Below, one piece after another: positions 25,188 through 37,897 of a stretch of DNA of 64,000 nt. Below the pieces are notes generated by a model. The model searched no databases, was not told the DNA's origin, and saw only the letters and a program-made list of their open reading frames with translations. The position numbers were made by a program, and so were the translations under genes. How positions within the stretch are numbered: the first letter of the stretch is position 1; each line of letters starts with the position of its first letter. The stretch is from contig CAIIXF020000001.1 of the NCBI GenBank assembly GCA_903813345.2, forward strand, positions 60,155,885 to 60,219,884, given 5' to 3'. Origin of the DNA: Owenia fusiformis (taxonomy: Eukaryota > Annelida > Polychaeta > Sabellida > Oweniidae).

Positions 25188-28100
25188 CTAAAGTCGGGTA
25201 TGTGGCGCTGCAGCATCTGGCTCATATGCAGCGTTGATGATGGCGTCTCCATTAGACCGGGGAGGTCTATAGGCATCATTCATCATTTCATCGTGTTTCA
25301 TCAGCTCTTTCCGTGACCTCTGCGCAACAATCATTGCTCCAACACTATCACCCCACACGTTGATGGTGGTGCGACAACGGTCCCTGGAAACAAATTTTTG
25401 CCCACCCTGTATATCACAAATGATACAGTTCTTCCGTGGGATGAATCTTTTCAAAAGGCATGTCAACATTTCTCTTGTTATTTTATTGTCTAATTGTGCA
25501 TTAAGATACCTGGTCAAATATGGATGCTAGGGAAGAAAGTCATTTAGATTGAAAGGCCGGACGTCTGCTTTTTCAAAAAAATTGCCAGAAAAAAACGATT
25601 ATCATTTTGCAAAATCATTATCATGATACATATCAGAGCGGTTTAAACTTCGAAAAACATATCATACACGATAATAAGATAATATTGTGAACAAAGTTGT
25701 AAAATTATGAACATTTTTAAAGCTACTCTCAATTCAGGTCTTGTTATTCTTACACCTAATAGTTAGCAAATGTGGCAGGAATAGGGACGATAACAACTGT
25801 AATTTCAAAACTAGTTAGAATGACTTACAAGAACCAATCTATGGCAAAGATGAGTCCAATGTCGTCCACGGGGAGTCCAACTGCTTGGAGAACAATTGCC
25901 ATGGTGATAAGACCAGCTTCCGGTATCCCCGCTGCACCAATAGATGCCGCTGTGGCTGTCAAGCTGAAACCAAAGAACACAAACATGAAGTCGTTGCAAT
26001 AATGAAATCTTAAATAGAAGTGTTATCTTGAAGTGTTATCATACTGTGCAGAGAACAGTATCTAATTGATTATTAGATCAATTTAGTGAAATTAGAAATA
26101 GAGTTCACCTGATGGTCACGTATTGTCCAGGGTCGAGTGGGATGTTGTTAACCTGCGCAATAAAGATGGCGGCAACAGCTTCATAGAGGGCGGTACCGTC
26201 CATATTTATAGTGGCACCTACTGGCAGGACAAAACCGGTGATTCTCTTGTCAACTTTACAGTTATTTTCCAAGCATCTCATTGTCAACGGTAGTGTCGCT
26301 GAACTGAAAACAAGTAAAACATATTTTATACTTTAATGTGAAGTTATATTTGAAGAAAATCCTATGAGCAATCTTCCCGGAGTGAAGGTTTATGGCAAAA
26401 CGTACAAAATTGCTGCCAATGAACACGATTTAAAACCAGCCTACAGAATAGATAACGAAGTGTCGAATTTGATATCCGCTAAATATGTATACAAATTTCG
26501 TCCTAACTTCACACTCTCTAACCATTTGAAGAAACCGATTAGGTGGTGTGATTCAATTATGTAAATATATGTCTTTTAACATTAACTTCTTTCAAAAACT
26601 GTGAGATTATAAATAAATGTAGGAATTAATTGATAGATCTCAGTTACCTTGACGCTGTGCTAAATGCATTCATCAGAGCAGGAGACATCTTTAGGACGAA
26701 TTTAAGTGGATTATATCTTGCGAAAATCAAGAGTATTATCGGCAGAACAATGAAGCCATGTGCGAAAAGACCAACCATGACAGTCATCATGTAGTAACCT
26801 AAAGCATATACGAACATTTAAGATTTCGCAACTCACTTATAGCGTGTTATCATTCCCGTATAACGTATAACTTATGAAGCGTTTAATGTTTTCATTTCTC
26901 ATTCCATTTGGAGTTTGAGTTGTGAAATACCATTAATATTGCTCTTTGTGGTACAATTTTTTTGCAATACTTTTTAGATCGTAAGAAAATGTAGGGATTC
27001 GGAAATTCCATGACATTCCAATATTCTCATACAGTTATTCGTCTGTATATTGATGCAATTATATGATATATTAAATGATTAATACTTACCAAGTTGGGTG
27101 AGTGTCTGAATCGGGTTTTTCATGCTCACAATTTTATGGGCGATTATAAACATTATTCCAATCGGCGCACACCTATAAACATCGATGAAATGTTCTATTT
27201 TTCAAAGTACAACGGGATATTTTCAGATCAATTATTATAAAATGAAAAACAATTTTTTTATCTGGCTTTGAATTGGACTTGTATTACATTAATATTTCTC
27301 ACATCCGAACACTGAGCCAAACATTCCGGAACACACGTACAACGTGTACAGACAGTCACAACGTGTATATGGATTGTACGTACCAGTTGGACGTTATATC
27401 GTCTAGAAATCTAGTAGTTTAACTGTGATCTAGATGACAATATTGTATGTACCTTGAGGATTACTCTCGTGCAATTGGGAGAATTTGGTAATAGATTTGT
27501 CCTGCATTACGGGAGATATTTATTAATTAATCTGTTGATGGATCTATCAGCTTGAAAATGAGAACGGTCACATAACTACATCTGAGACGAAACACGTGAA
27601 GGAAAAGACAGTGATTTGAACCTGAAAAAACGATGGGTGACTGTCATTTGATAAGTAGCCACGATCCATTCGTTCACTCTCTTCACAGAGACTATCTAAT
27701 ACATCAACTTACCACATAATTCCCATGACCATTTTCATGATGGCGTAGTTGAACGATCTAAACACTCGGATTAACGGCATGCCCTCGTTATCCGGTAGTC
27801 TTCCCAAGCACAATCCAAATATAATACAAAATACGATGATACCCAACACGTTCATTCTCTCGGACTTCTTCACTTTGGGTACCGATTTTGAGAAATCTGG
27901 TAATTGGTAACTGGGTCCTGAAAAATTAGGTAGTAAGCAGAAACAAGGCATTAACATGACAAAATGTCACCACCTAGTTGCTCACTATATTATTAGTTCG
28001 ATCTTAAGTCAGATTTAAATTTCTCAGGACTTGTAGAAGATTTTGAAAAGAAATTGGTCAATTTGAAGCAAGTTGAAGAAATGCCTTTTTTGAACCTGAG

Positions 28101-31100
28101 AAGGTCATTGAAGGTGAAATCTCAAATCTAAAGTCAGATTTGAACTTCTGAGAACTTGTAGATGAATTTGTAGATGACATTGAAAATAAATTGGTCAATT
28201 TGAAGCAAGTTGAAAAAAGACCTTTTTGACCTTGAGAAAGTCATTGAAGGTCAAATCTTTTTTGAGTCATTGAAGGTCAAATCTATAGTCAGATTTGAAC
28301 TTCTGATAACTTGAAGGTGATTTTGGAAAACATGGTCAATTTGAAGCAAGTTGAAAGAAGACCCTTTTGACCTTTTTTGACCTTGAGAAGGTCAATGAAG
28401 GTCAAATCTAAAATCTAACGTCAGATTTGAACTTCCAAAAACGTGTAGATGACTTTGAAAAATACTGAAATCAGTCTTAAACAGTATTTGTTAAGTTATT
28501 GGAAGTTTTAAGAATTTGTTACAGACGCCAAATCTAAAATCTAATGTCAGATTTGAAATTCTGATAATTTGTAGATGATTTTAAAAAAAATTGGTCAATT
28601 TGAAGTAGTTTGAAAAATACCTTTTTGACTTTTTTTTACCTTTAGAAGGTCAATGAAGGTCAAATCTAAAAACTTAAGTCAGATTTGAACTTCTGAAAAC
28701 TTGTAGATGATTTTGAAAAAAAACCTGAAGTCAGTCTAAACAGTATTTGTTAAGTTATTGGAAGTTTTAAGAATTTGTAACAGACGCCGCACCGCCGATC
28801 GCCAACCGCCGCAACAAAAAAAAACGGAGACCACCCCAATATGTCACCACTTTTTGATGGTGACATAAAAATGAATGTTAAAGCATGGGTTTTTCTTGAA
28901 AGCTCGTGGTTAAAGCTATTGTAATATGCAGTATTTATTTGCAAATGGGCGTTCAGCATGCATAGATTGTGAGTTTGAAAATAATCAAAATAATGAAGGA
29001 AAACTCTTGAGTTCCAAGCTGTTTCCAAAAAGAAGAATTAATGACACAGAATGAATAAAAAGTATGTCAAAGAGAGAGGATGTTGCGCGCGTATATAATA
29101 TGAAACACCCTGTGAACAATGGAACATCATTACGTTCGTACATATGAAACACCCATTAGATTACAAGCGGAAAACACTGTTTAAAGTCCATCACTTCAGA
29201 CTGCCTTGTTTATAACGAATCTTGAACTGAATTTCACATCTTTATGCTTAACGAAATCTTGATTCACACAGTTTCAGGACTCGGTTGAAAGCGACGATGT
29301 GTTAAGAGAGCACTTACTTGGTGTTGTAGTATTGGGCGCCATGGTGGTGTTCATAAAAGTCTCGTTCATAGATTGAGGTGGAGCCACATTGTAAATTTCA
29401 GGAGGATAAACTGACTGTGTCTAAAATTTAAAAAATCTTGAAAATCAAAGAGAAGCATACATTAAATATTGCAGGCCTGATATTACTTGGGTGGGTTAGT
29501 CGAGTAGAGCGAATCTTGGATGAAACTGATAGTTTATCCATATTTATGAAAATAGGATTGTCCATTGTTCATTATTGAAAAATATCAGTTCCGCTAAATC
29601 CCTATTACATTGCCGTTTTAATTGTTGATTCCCAAGATTATGACTCAAATGCTACGTCTACTTACCGACCTGAACGTTGATTCAAGGATATTGTCAGGGA
29701 AGCAATTCCTAGAAAAGATAGAGGCATTTTTACTGAGACATAACGTAAGGGGTGACATCTATAGAAACATATGAACTAAAAAGTGTATATTAAAATTTGA
29801 ACCGATCTGGACTTGGGAATTTCAGTCACACGACATAAAGTAGGCATAAATGTAACAAATGTTGCCACAGAAGACATATTCAGATTATTTTAGGCACTCT
29901 CTGCATTGAATTTCCGAAAAATGAGTTTTGTGGCATGATAGCACATGGTTCACCATGTTGAGTAAAATCGACTTGAAAACTTGACCTTTGACCTTTATTG
30001 TCATACCTGATGAGATCCAACAAAGAATCTATTGGTTCAACGGGCTCTCCCCTGTTCGCTTTGGCCAATTTTTCGGAGCCCTTGTAACCTGGCTGAATGA
30101 TCACTACCAGAATGATACCAATGACTACTGCTATGATAGTCGTCGACATGTAATACAAAATGGTCCTTGCCCCTATCCAACCGGCGGCCTTCAGGTTAGC
30201 CATACCTGGATGTAAATGCAGACTTACTTGAAAGGAAGATGCAAAATGAGGCCAAATATGCAATTAAGGAATTGAAATGACCATATTAGGTTAAAGGTAA
30301 TCTCTCATCACACTCCTGCACAATCGAAAGAAGACGACAAGAACAGACATCCTTAAATACTTAACTTAAAAAAAACATTAACATTGACATAGAATCATCA
30401 TATACATTGAAATTACAGATATTATATCCCACAGCCTTAAATATGAACGTACCAAAAATAAGACTTGACATGATCAGAGGAAGGATCATCATCTTCAGCA
30501 TTCTAAGGAACATTTCCCCGGGAAACTGGAAGTAGTGGATTTGTTTATCCGTCAAATTCGCGTATCTGGAATATCAGAAACATTGGTTGGCTACTTGTCT
30601 GGTATATGGCATATGTTGTCTGATAATAGATGGGGCAAAGTTAAATAGGAGGGGAAAAGTTAAATAGGTGGTGCAAAGTTAAATAGGTGGGGTAAAGTTT
30701 AATGGATTTGACAAAATCTAATAGGCGAGGCAAAGTAAAATCGGCGAGGCAAATTAAATAGATGGGGTAAAGTTAAATAGGCGAGGCAAGTTTAAATAGG
30801 CGAGGCAGAGTTAAATAGGTGAGGCAAAGTTTAATAGGTGGGGGAAAGTTGAACAGGTTGTCAAAATTAAATAGATGGGGTAAAGTTAAATAGATGGGGC
30901 ACAATTAAATAGATGGGGCAAATTTAAATAGGCGAGGTAAAGTAAAATAGGTGAGGCAAATTTGAATGGGTGACGCAAGTTAGAATAGACCAGACAAAGT
31001 TAAATAGGCGAGGCAAATTTGAATAGGTGACGCAAATTAGAATAGACCAGACAAAGTTAAATAGGTGAGGCAAATTTGAATAGGTGGGGGAAAGTTGAAC

Positions 31101-34100
31101 AGGTTGTCAAAATTAAATAGATGGGGTAAAGTTAAATAGATGGGGCACAATTAAATAGCTGGGGCAAATTTAAATAGGCGAGGTAAAGTAAAATAGGTGA
31201 GGCAAATTTGAATGGGTGACGCAAGTTAGAATAGACTAAACAAAGTTAAATAAGTGAGGCAAAGTTTAATAGGTGGGGAAAATTTAAACAGGTTGTCAAA
31301 ATTAAATAGATGGGGCAAAGTTAAATAGATGGGCAAAATTAAATAGATGGGGCAAAGCTAATTAGGTGAGGCAAATTTGAATAGGCGAGGCAGAGTCAAA
31401 TAGGTAGGCAAAATTAAATAGTTGGGGCAAAGCTAGATAAATGAGGCAAAAATGAGTGGAATCAATATATTTCTATCAATAGACTTCCTCTTCACAATAT
31501 AAATTGAAAGAATGTCTGAATTATTATTTATAGACTGTAAAATAGTGGCGAGGCAATTGCCTCTGCTGCCTCATGGCTGGCTACACCCTTATCTCAACAT
31601 TTCGTTCAGTGTACCTGAGTCCTATTCCCATTCCGATGCCTACGAGCATGCCTATCAGCATACACACCACAAACACGATGGATTCTTTTTTATTGGACAT
31701 TCCACAGCATCCCTTGTGATCCTGGAAATTCATTTCAGGATCTCCGATGACCTAGAAAGAAAGGTGAATCTATTTAAAAGTTCCAACGTCATATTGTGAA
31801 TGGTGAATATAACATCTAAAAGTAAAAAAATATGTGATGACTCAGAATATGAGTATCCAAAGTTTATTGATACGAAATTCAATATCTCATTTTTGGAATA
31901 AAATTCACGTCTACGAGGGATCTCAGACAGTCACATTTTGTGAGTCAATTCATGGAAGCCAACATGCCTTTTCCAAATTTTCTTCACAGGCAACCTTTTA
32001 ACATTAAATAAAAACCATTATTACCCGGATAACTTTATCTATGGCAATATCAGCTACTTTTTACTTTACATTAATTTGAGTTGATCAATTGGTCTGAAAT
32101 CAAACTTGTTGTCATGCATTTTCATGACCAGAAAAGTGAACGTTTTGAGGGTAAGGTGACACTCCACAGGTAATTTTATATATGTATTGGACAATCGGTT
32201 GGTATTTATTTATACACGCCATAAAAATATGTTCAATAAGATATGTTAGAAATAAGCAATCATGGTATGCATAGCTTCAATACTCGCATTATACCAAATG
32301 TCATTATACCAAATATCTTAATGTTTATTGCACTTGTGCCATAGGGCTATAAAAGCCAACCTCCATATTCCATTCTAACCATTCAAATATTAATTCAATT
32401 GAAATTCAGTCGACTGAACCCTGATATTGTCTTTGACTTTACACTATAAATTCTATTCTTACAAAAGAGGCGTTTTCATACGTTCATTCGACACATACCA
32501 AATCAAGATCTTTCCATCTTCCTACTCCCACAAGCTGTACTAATATGTAATTACAGGGTGTTCCGAAAGTATGGTACCCCCCTGGGCAGACATACACCAA
32601 TGTCTCCATAGGATGTGCCACATATAATTTAAGCTTATTCCAAGTTACATTAATCTGCCAAGTATCACGGTTCAAGCCGCTACTATATTGTGGAAAAAGT
32701 AATGCAGATATTTCAAAATTTAGTGTTTGTGTTTGTGTTCTTCATCCTTGAAAACAACTTTCGCTTCGCTCGTTGGAGTTGGCGTTCACCCGAAAGGTCT
32801 AAATCCTCTAACTGGCTTGAAGCTCATTAACACTATTTGCATCCCTTCCGCCTTACATGGTTGTGAACTGTGGAATGAATTGACAACCTCCCAGTGCCTA
32901 ATAATACAACGGGCCTACCGATTTATCCTCAAGCGCTTGCAAGGCCTATACAGATGCACGAAGACTGATATTGTACTTGGACTTTTAAACTGTAAAGACA
33001 TTCTTCAAATTATTGAATTAAAAAAATTATCTTTACTTGGGCGAATCTGCAACATGGGCAACACTGTTACAAAGAACATATTCTTATTTCGTGCACATCT
33101 ATGCAGAACAGAAAATGCTTCCCATAAACAAAAAGGTTTTATACCAGACATCCAAAACATACTTCAGAAGTACAGTCTAAATGAATACTTAGAAAGATTT
33201 TTAGATGACGGGTACTTTCCCCCAACAAAACTATGGAAATTGATTTGTAAAAATAACGTTCAAATACAAGTTGAAGCTAGCATCAGCACTCTAAGGTTGA
33301 CCAAAGTCGAATTATCTAACAATATCATATGGACTACTGGTCAAAAACATCCGCATCTATTAGAATACTGTTACACACTAGCGAAACTAGTAGCACTTCC
33401 TGAAGACAAAGAAACCAATCATTTATGTGAAAAATGCGGAAATTTATTTAAAGATACAATAAATCATTTACTCTTTCAATGCTGCTGTGATGCTGTCTGC
33501 AAAGGTATGACCATGCACGACTTAGTATGTGACCCCCGCGACGCTGATGAAGACACAAGCGACAAAATAGCAGCATTAAGTAAAATTTTGCCACAAATAC
33601 ACAAATTGATTTTTGTAAACGGAATCTCATTGGTTCCAGCGTTTCCAGATTAAAGCGATAATAATGTAAGGTGTTAGAGCTTTCTGCTCAACATAAATGT
33701 ATAAATGATGTAAATAACTACCATTTTTAAAAACAAAACATAAACAACCTTCGTTTGAAAGTTTTTTATACACTTTATTAACCTGTAATTACGTTGTAAA
33801 ATGATCCATGAATAATGGGAAATAAAGATATAATAATAATAAATATCATTTTACTATCCTCGAAACACCTCTGACCTGAATGTGACTGAAGATATGGGTG
33901 CCATCGTCAAGGATTGGATGGGTATTGAGTTGGAAAAGGGGACCGAGATAATCCAAGGAAATCCTTCTAAAGTGCCTTAAAATGGTTTTAGAGGATTACA
34001 AAACTGCAACAACCCTTTTTAAAGCGCGTTTAAGGTCATATACAAGAATCAGTAACTAGTCGAGGGGAGGACACACTGACTATTAATCAGAGACATATAA

Positions 34101-34494
34101 AACATCTAATATATACGTGTACTGAATTTGATATTGACCAAACACTAAATTTTGAAATGCCTGTAACATTTTCCCATTTGTGAGTTAAATCATGATGGCA
34201 AATCAATGTAAAGGATATGCTTTAAAATGATATATGACACATACTATGGAGACATTGTTATCTCTGCCTATGGGGAGGGGTACCATACTTTCGGGACATA
34301 CTGTATACAATTGAATTTTAATTGCATATATTAAACTCAGCCTCTTATTCATACGGTATGTTTACTACATAAAAGATTATAATGATTCTGTAGCAAACAC
34401 TGATTGTTGGTATTTTAAGTTCTCTTACCTCATCGTCGTCGTCAGCGTCGTGAGGAATCGGCGCCTTCTTATGATCAACGTAATGATCCTCCAT
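25188..34494 (-). CDS. SLC1A: Excitatory amino acid transporter (SLC1 family), complete
   Basis: Sodium-coupled plasma-membrane transporter, predicted substrate glutamate/aspartate. Twelve coding exons: 34429-34494, 31615-31751, 30453-30565, 30007-30205, 29666-29708, 29318-29420, 27713-27917, 27090-27172, 26648-26798, 26109-26303, 25829-25963, 25188-25383. All have GT/AG sites and matching phases; the sum is 1626 nt, 541 aa, a normal family length. The start is the ATG at 34494, giving an acidic N-terminus. TM1 is about 46-66. The extracellular loop carries sequons N205, N210 and N216. HP1 has the Ser-rich tip at 364-368, the NMDGT signature is at 400-404, E408 follows, and HP2 is about 433-449. 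TM8 has D478, R481, N485 and D489 with the spacing of the known Na+ and substrate ligands. R481 (DRCRTT) is the residue that distinguishes acidic from neutral (ASCT) substrates. Oddities are W487 and a Met in the usual GDSxGAG, and Glu447 where Gln is common in HP2. The C-terminus HTRL fits a class I PDZ ligand. The vertebrate subtype is not assignable. Confidence 0.95.
27947..28870 (+). mobile_element. Pearl/Helentron-like element with tandem core (SLC1A intron 6)
   Basis: The 5' block GGCATTAACATGACAAAATG then TCACCACCT is followed by 5-6 degenerate core units of roughly 130-150 bp. A fixed 3' block of about 150 bp follows (..CAGTCTAAACAGTATTTGTT.. CAGACGCCG.. CGGAGACCA..). It closes with a terminal hairpin, GTCACCACTTTTTGATGGTGAC, of which the last part is TATGTCACCAC/GTGGTGACATA-like. 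Terminal blocks around a variable tandem core are the layout described for pearl, HINE and DINE-1 type non-autonomous Helentrons. The 5' block shares GTCACCAC with the 3' stem. It sits antisense in the transporter intron. Confidence 0.7.
30622..31452. repeat. Minisatellite, about 19-20-bp unit, with higher-order repeat
   Basis: About 40 degenerate copies of GGGGCAAAGTTAAATAGGT lie in SLC1A intron 2 (between exons at 31615-31751 and 30453-30565). A block of about 145 bp beginning GGGGAAAGTTGAACAGGTTG at 30841 recurs at 31087 with very few changes, so a 246-bp higher-order unit was duplicated recently. Confidence 0.9.
32554..34303. mobile_element. Long-TIR TA-flanked DNA element in SLC1A intron 1
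   Basis: The left end is TA then CAGGGTGTTCCGAAAGTATG; the right end, reverse-complemented, is CAGTATGTCCCGAAAGTATG then TA. Similarity of the two arms extends about 130 bp inward (32554-32680 and 34170-34303), including GGTACCCC and CAATGTCTCCATA. Most of the interior is a LINE 3' fragment (32727-33845), apparently inserted between the arms. The rest (33846-34170) has no frame. Confidence 0.65.
32727..33845 (+). mobile_element. 5'-truncated non-LTR retrotransposon (ORF2 C-terminal part)
   Basis: An intact 308-codon frame (32727-33653) matches the region after the reverse-transcriptase fingers/palm in CR1/Jockey-like LINEs: [20 protein letters not shown] then [19 protein letters not shown] and a C-terminal zinc-knuckle-like CEKC..H....C (C-x2-C-x9-H-x4-C). 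The catalytic RT core and the endonuclease are absent, so it cannot move by itself. About 190 bp of 3' UTR end in ATAATAATAATAAAT, a simple-repeat tail typical of these LINEs. The strand is opposite to the host gene. Confidence 0.8.
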
Positions 34495-36798
34495 AATGTT
34501 CGTTGATCCTTGAGATCCTTGATAAACTGACGTGTATACCTGAATCGGGAGTTCTTAAGATGGCTTCGTTGTGTCTATAATTAAAGAACCAATCACAATA
34601 TACGAGGAAGTGGAAAACACTACTGATTGATTTTTAAAATGTATATATGCCGAATGGATTATATTTATGCATACACCTCTCTATCCTAGGCATGCAGCGA
34701 ATAAAAGTGTATACGACAGGTAAATAAAGTATTTGAAAGTCAAACTATAGAACCACTACAAAATAAGTAGGACGAGTTGGAAATTGCTTGTAGGTCAGGT
34801 TAAGAATTTCAATAATCCCTAATACTATTAAAAGTCCAACCAAACACAGAAACTGAACTTTCACTGAATTAACCAAGATTAGATGTTAACGTTCGAGGTC
34901 AATGTACATATGCATACAATCAAAGAGACATCAGAATGTTAAAGGATAATTTGAATTACAACGAGTGTCAGAATTAAAGAAACAAAACTATTAGAACTTT
35001 ATTTTGACAAGCTTTGAAAATCTACTTAATCTTACGAACAATATACGTTGATTTTAATTGATTCACAACCTTTATAAAATAATGATATTTTTCAGCAAGA
35101 TCATTAACCTCTATATAAACATAAAATGAAAAATAAAGTAAAAAACCAACCTCTTGTTTGGGCTAACTAGAACTTTACTTAACTTACGTAACATTACGTG
35201 TTGAATCAGAATTAACTCCATTGACAGGTTTCAATAGTATCTTAGACGCCCGATGTAATTTTAGTACAAAAAGATGATGTTAGAGTAAACGAAGCCTTAT
35301 AATTGTTCATTAGGAATCAACGAGAAGGTATAATAGCATCATGATAGGTGAACATCCTCAGGTGAAACAGAAAGATGCTATGAGTATCATAATGGTATAA
35401 TAGCGCCAACTAACACTAACATACAAAAATGTAAAGCAACACATGTATATGTAGGTGCAACGCCAATCGGTACATCTTGATTCACAGGGTTTTAGTTGTA
35501 ACATGTAAACCTATGGGGAAAACCACTGGTCCTTAACTTTTTTTGAGGAGTATATGTTAAAACACTTTGGAAGATACCATTGGTACGTTTGCTTCTGAAT
35601 ACTGTTTCGCTTGAGAGACGTCCAATTGACAGAGGTTAATTTGATATGAAATCGATATATGTATGTTCTACTTATGTATGGAAGTCCCGGATGGAAGTGT
35701 TCATTCTAGTTTTTCACTTTTCACTCTACACTTAAGTTATAGGTGCCTTCCCTGATCTCATACTATTAGTAAAGTTACTAAAATCACCAAAGTATCGTTC
35801 GCCAATCTAAAATCATGAACGATATGTATTGAAATGTAAACATTTTAGGCGATGTGAAGATTTTTGAAGAATGGAATGGATGCACCATGGGCAGAATAAA
35901 GTACAAGATGAATGTTGTTATCATATTTTGCAAGGTTGTTTTTAATTATATTCCATGTTTCCCCAGAAATGTGCACAAACGATCAAGTGCATTTGACTTT
36001 CCTAATAGATCCAATCCATCCATCTTATTACGACAACTGTCGTTTCGGTCAAAGTGGCACCAGGTTGTTAATTATCGTCAATCTTTCATTTTTGTATGCC
36101 TTTAAGCAAATGTCATCTGTAACTAGCAACCCATTCCATGTGAATATACTAGCTATTCAATAAAAACGTTTTTTTTTCACATTTATATTTTTACATATTT
36201 TATACATTTATAATACGTTGATAAGACCATGCGCGTTTGGAGATGATACAGTAATATGGGAGGCAAAATATTAACATCCTTCGGTCAAAATACTTTGTGT
36301 CTATTATTTCTAAAAGTTTGATTTTTGCTTCTTTAAAAGTCATCACTGACACACAAGGTACACTACTACCAATCTCCATGTAGGGATATAGAAATCCACC
36401 TTACTATATTAATTTGGCCTATGCTTGGAAACAGTGCTGGATGTGTGTACTACACTACTGCAGAAGTGCTAGGTGTGTCTCGATGTTTCTTGGTGTGTCT
36501 CATATTAATTTCAGTGTCAAAATACTCCGGGCAAAATACATTCGCTGAGACAGGATGCTATGTAGATTATATCTAAATGACGCAATAAATCCTGATATTA
36601 TTTACGACATATTCAAATCTCTAGAAAACTATATTCCAGTGCAAAACAATATAGGATTCTAAATTTTACATTTATTATTTACTTTGACAATTAAAGTTAA
36701 TAAAAACAAACCAAAATCAAGCAATAACGGTGAAAGTTCAATATATAGTTCAATTTATAGCATACCTGTATTGAATGCGCACTTTTTATCCTTACATA
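34495..36798. other. 5' flank of SLC1A and intergenic
   Basis: The 5' UTR and promoter of the transporter should lie here. The ATG exon continues upstream at least to about 34540, where TTCAG (minus strand) could be an acceptor for a non-coding first exon. I cannot place the transcription start. No other gene is supported. Confidence 0.4.
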
Positions 36799-37897
36799 GT
36801 ACCCCGGACAGGTTGTATGATGCAGTCGTTTTTTTACTCAATATTTGCAATTGAACAACCATTCATATTACAATTTTCATATTTTATTCTCTGAGACAAT
36901 TTCCAACATGGAAAAAAAATATTTTAACGAAATTCCCAATTTTATGATTTTGACGGGCTTTTTTAAAAAACACTACACTGTCAATAAAATACAGGTTTTG
37001 CTTGAACAATTAAACTTTTAACGTCATTTCAAAGATTGTCTAGTTATTGAATTTTTGGCCGCCTAAAGTCTTTCCAGATGTATTTGATGCCATATTAATT
37101 ATGGCTGATTATTGTTATTCATTTTTGTCATATTCAATAGGCCTAATATTATTACAGTGCATTAGGCCAATAAAAAACTTGTCACTCTGGGTCACGTTTC
37201 CTCTGAAAACGCACCTTTTTCTCCACTGGGTTTTTCCGCCACCGTCACCCAGCATGCAAGCCCGTGGCACGTAAATTGTACCACGCTTTTAAAATGTCAG
37301 GTCTCCCTGACAATTTCATGATAACATTTGACACAGCTCTATTAACATCTCTGAAGGATCTAATGCCAAGAATACTTGAAATTGGAGATTCGTAATGTTT
37401 TACTTCATTTTGGACAGTATTGAACAGTCTGATCGGGTTGAACTCATGTCCATGGAGAAGAAGATTGACCTCCTCTATCTGGGCTCAATCTAGGGAACAT
37501 TTCACAAAACGAGACCCAGAGCAACAAGTTTTTATTGGCCTAATGCACTGTAATAATATTGAATATGACTCAAGTGAATAACATTAATCAGACATAATTA
37601 TTAATATGGCAACAGATATATCTGGAGACTTTAGGCGGCCAAAAATTCAATAGCCAGACAATATTTTAAATGACGTTAAAAGTTCAATTGTTCAAGCAAA
37701 AACCTGTATTTTATTGACAGTGTAGTGTTTTTGAAAAAAGTCTGTCAAAATCATAAAATTGGGAATTTCGTTAAAATATTTTTTTTCCATGTTGGAAATT
37801 GTCTCCAGAATAAAATATGAAAATTTTAATAAGAATGGTTGTTCTATTGCAAATATAGAGTAAAAAACGACTGCATCATACAACCTGTCCGGGGTAC
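36799..37897. mobile_element. Foldback DNA element with about 400-bp inverted arms
   Basis: The arms, about 36799-37200 and 37497-37897, are reverse complements with few differences. Both ends are GTACCCCGGACAGGTTGTAT (direct or complemented) with TA outside on each side. Matching inner blocks include CAATAAAATACAGGTTTTGC, TTTTTGGCCGCCTAAAGTC and ACAGTGCATTAGGCCAATAA. The unpaired centre is about 300 bp. There is no transposase frame. The transcript would fold into a long stem. Confidence 0.85.

Noticed and set aside
31512-31799. 95-codon + frame over SLC1A exon 2
   Set aside because: Antisense shadow of the transporter exon at 31615-31751.
32727-33653. 308-codon frame as a host gene
   Set aside because: Sequence is the C-terminal part of a non-LTR retrotransposon ORF2 with a simple-repeat tail; 5' truncated.
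35360-35390. AGAAAGATGCTATGAGTATCA shared with about 52617
   Set aside because: Only about 22 bp match and flanks diverge; may be a trace of a repeat but too short to annotate.
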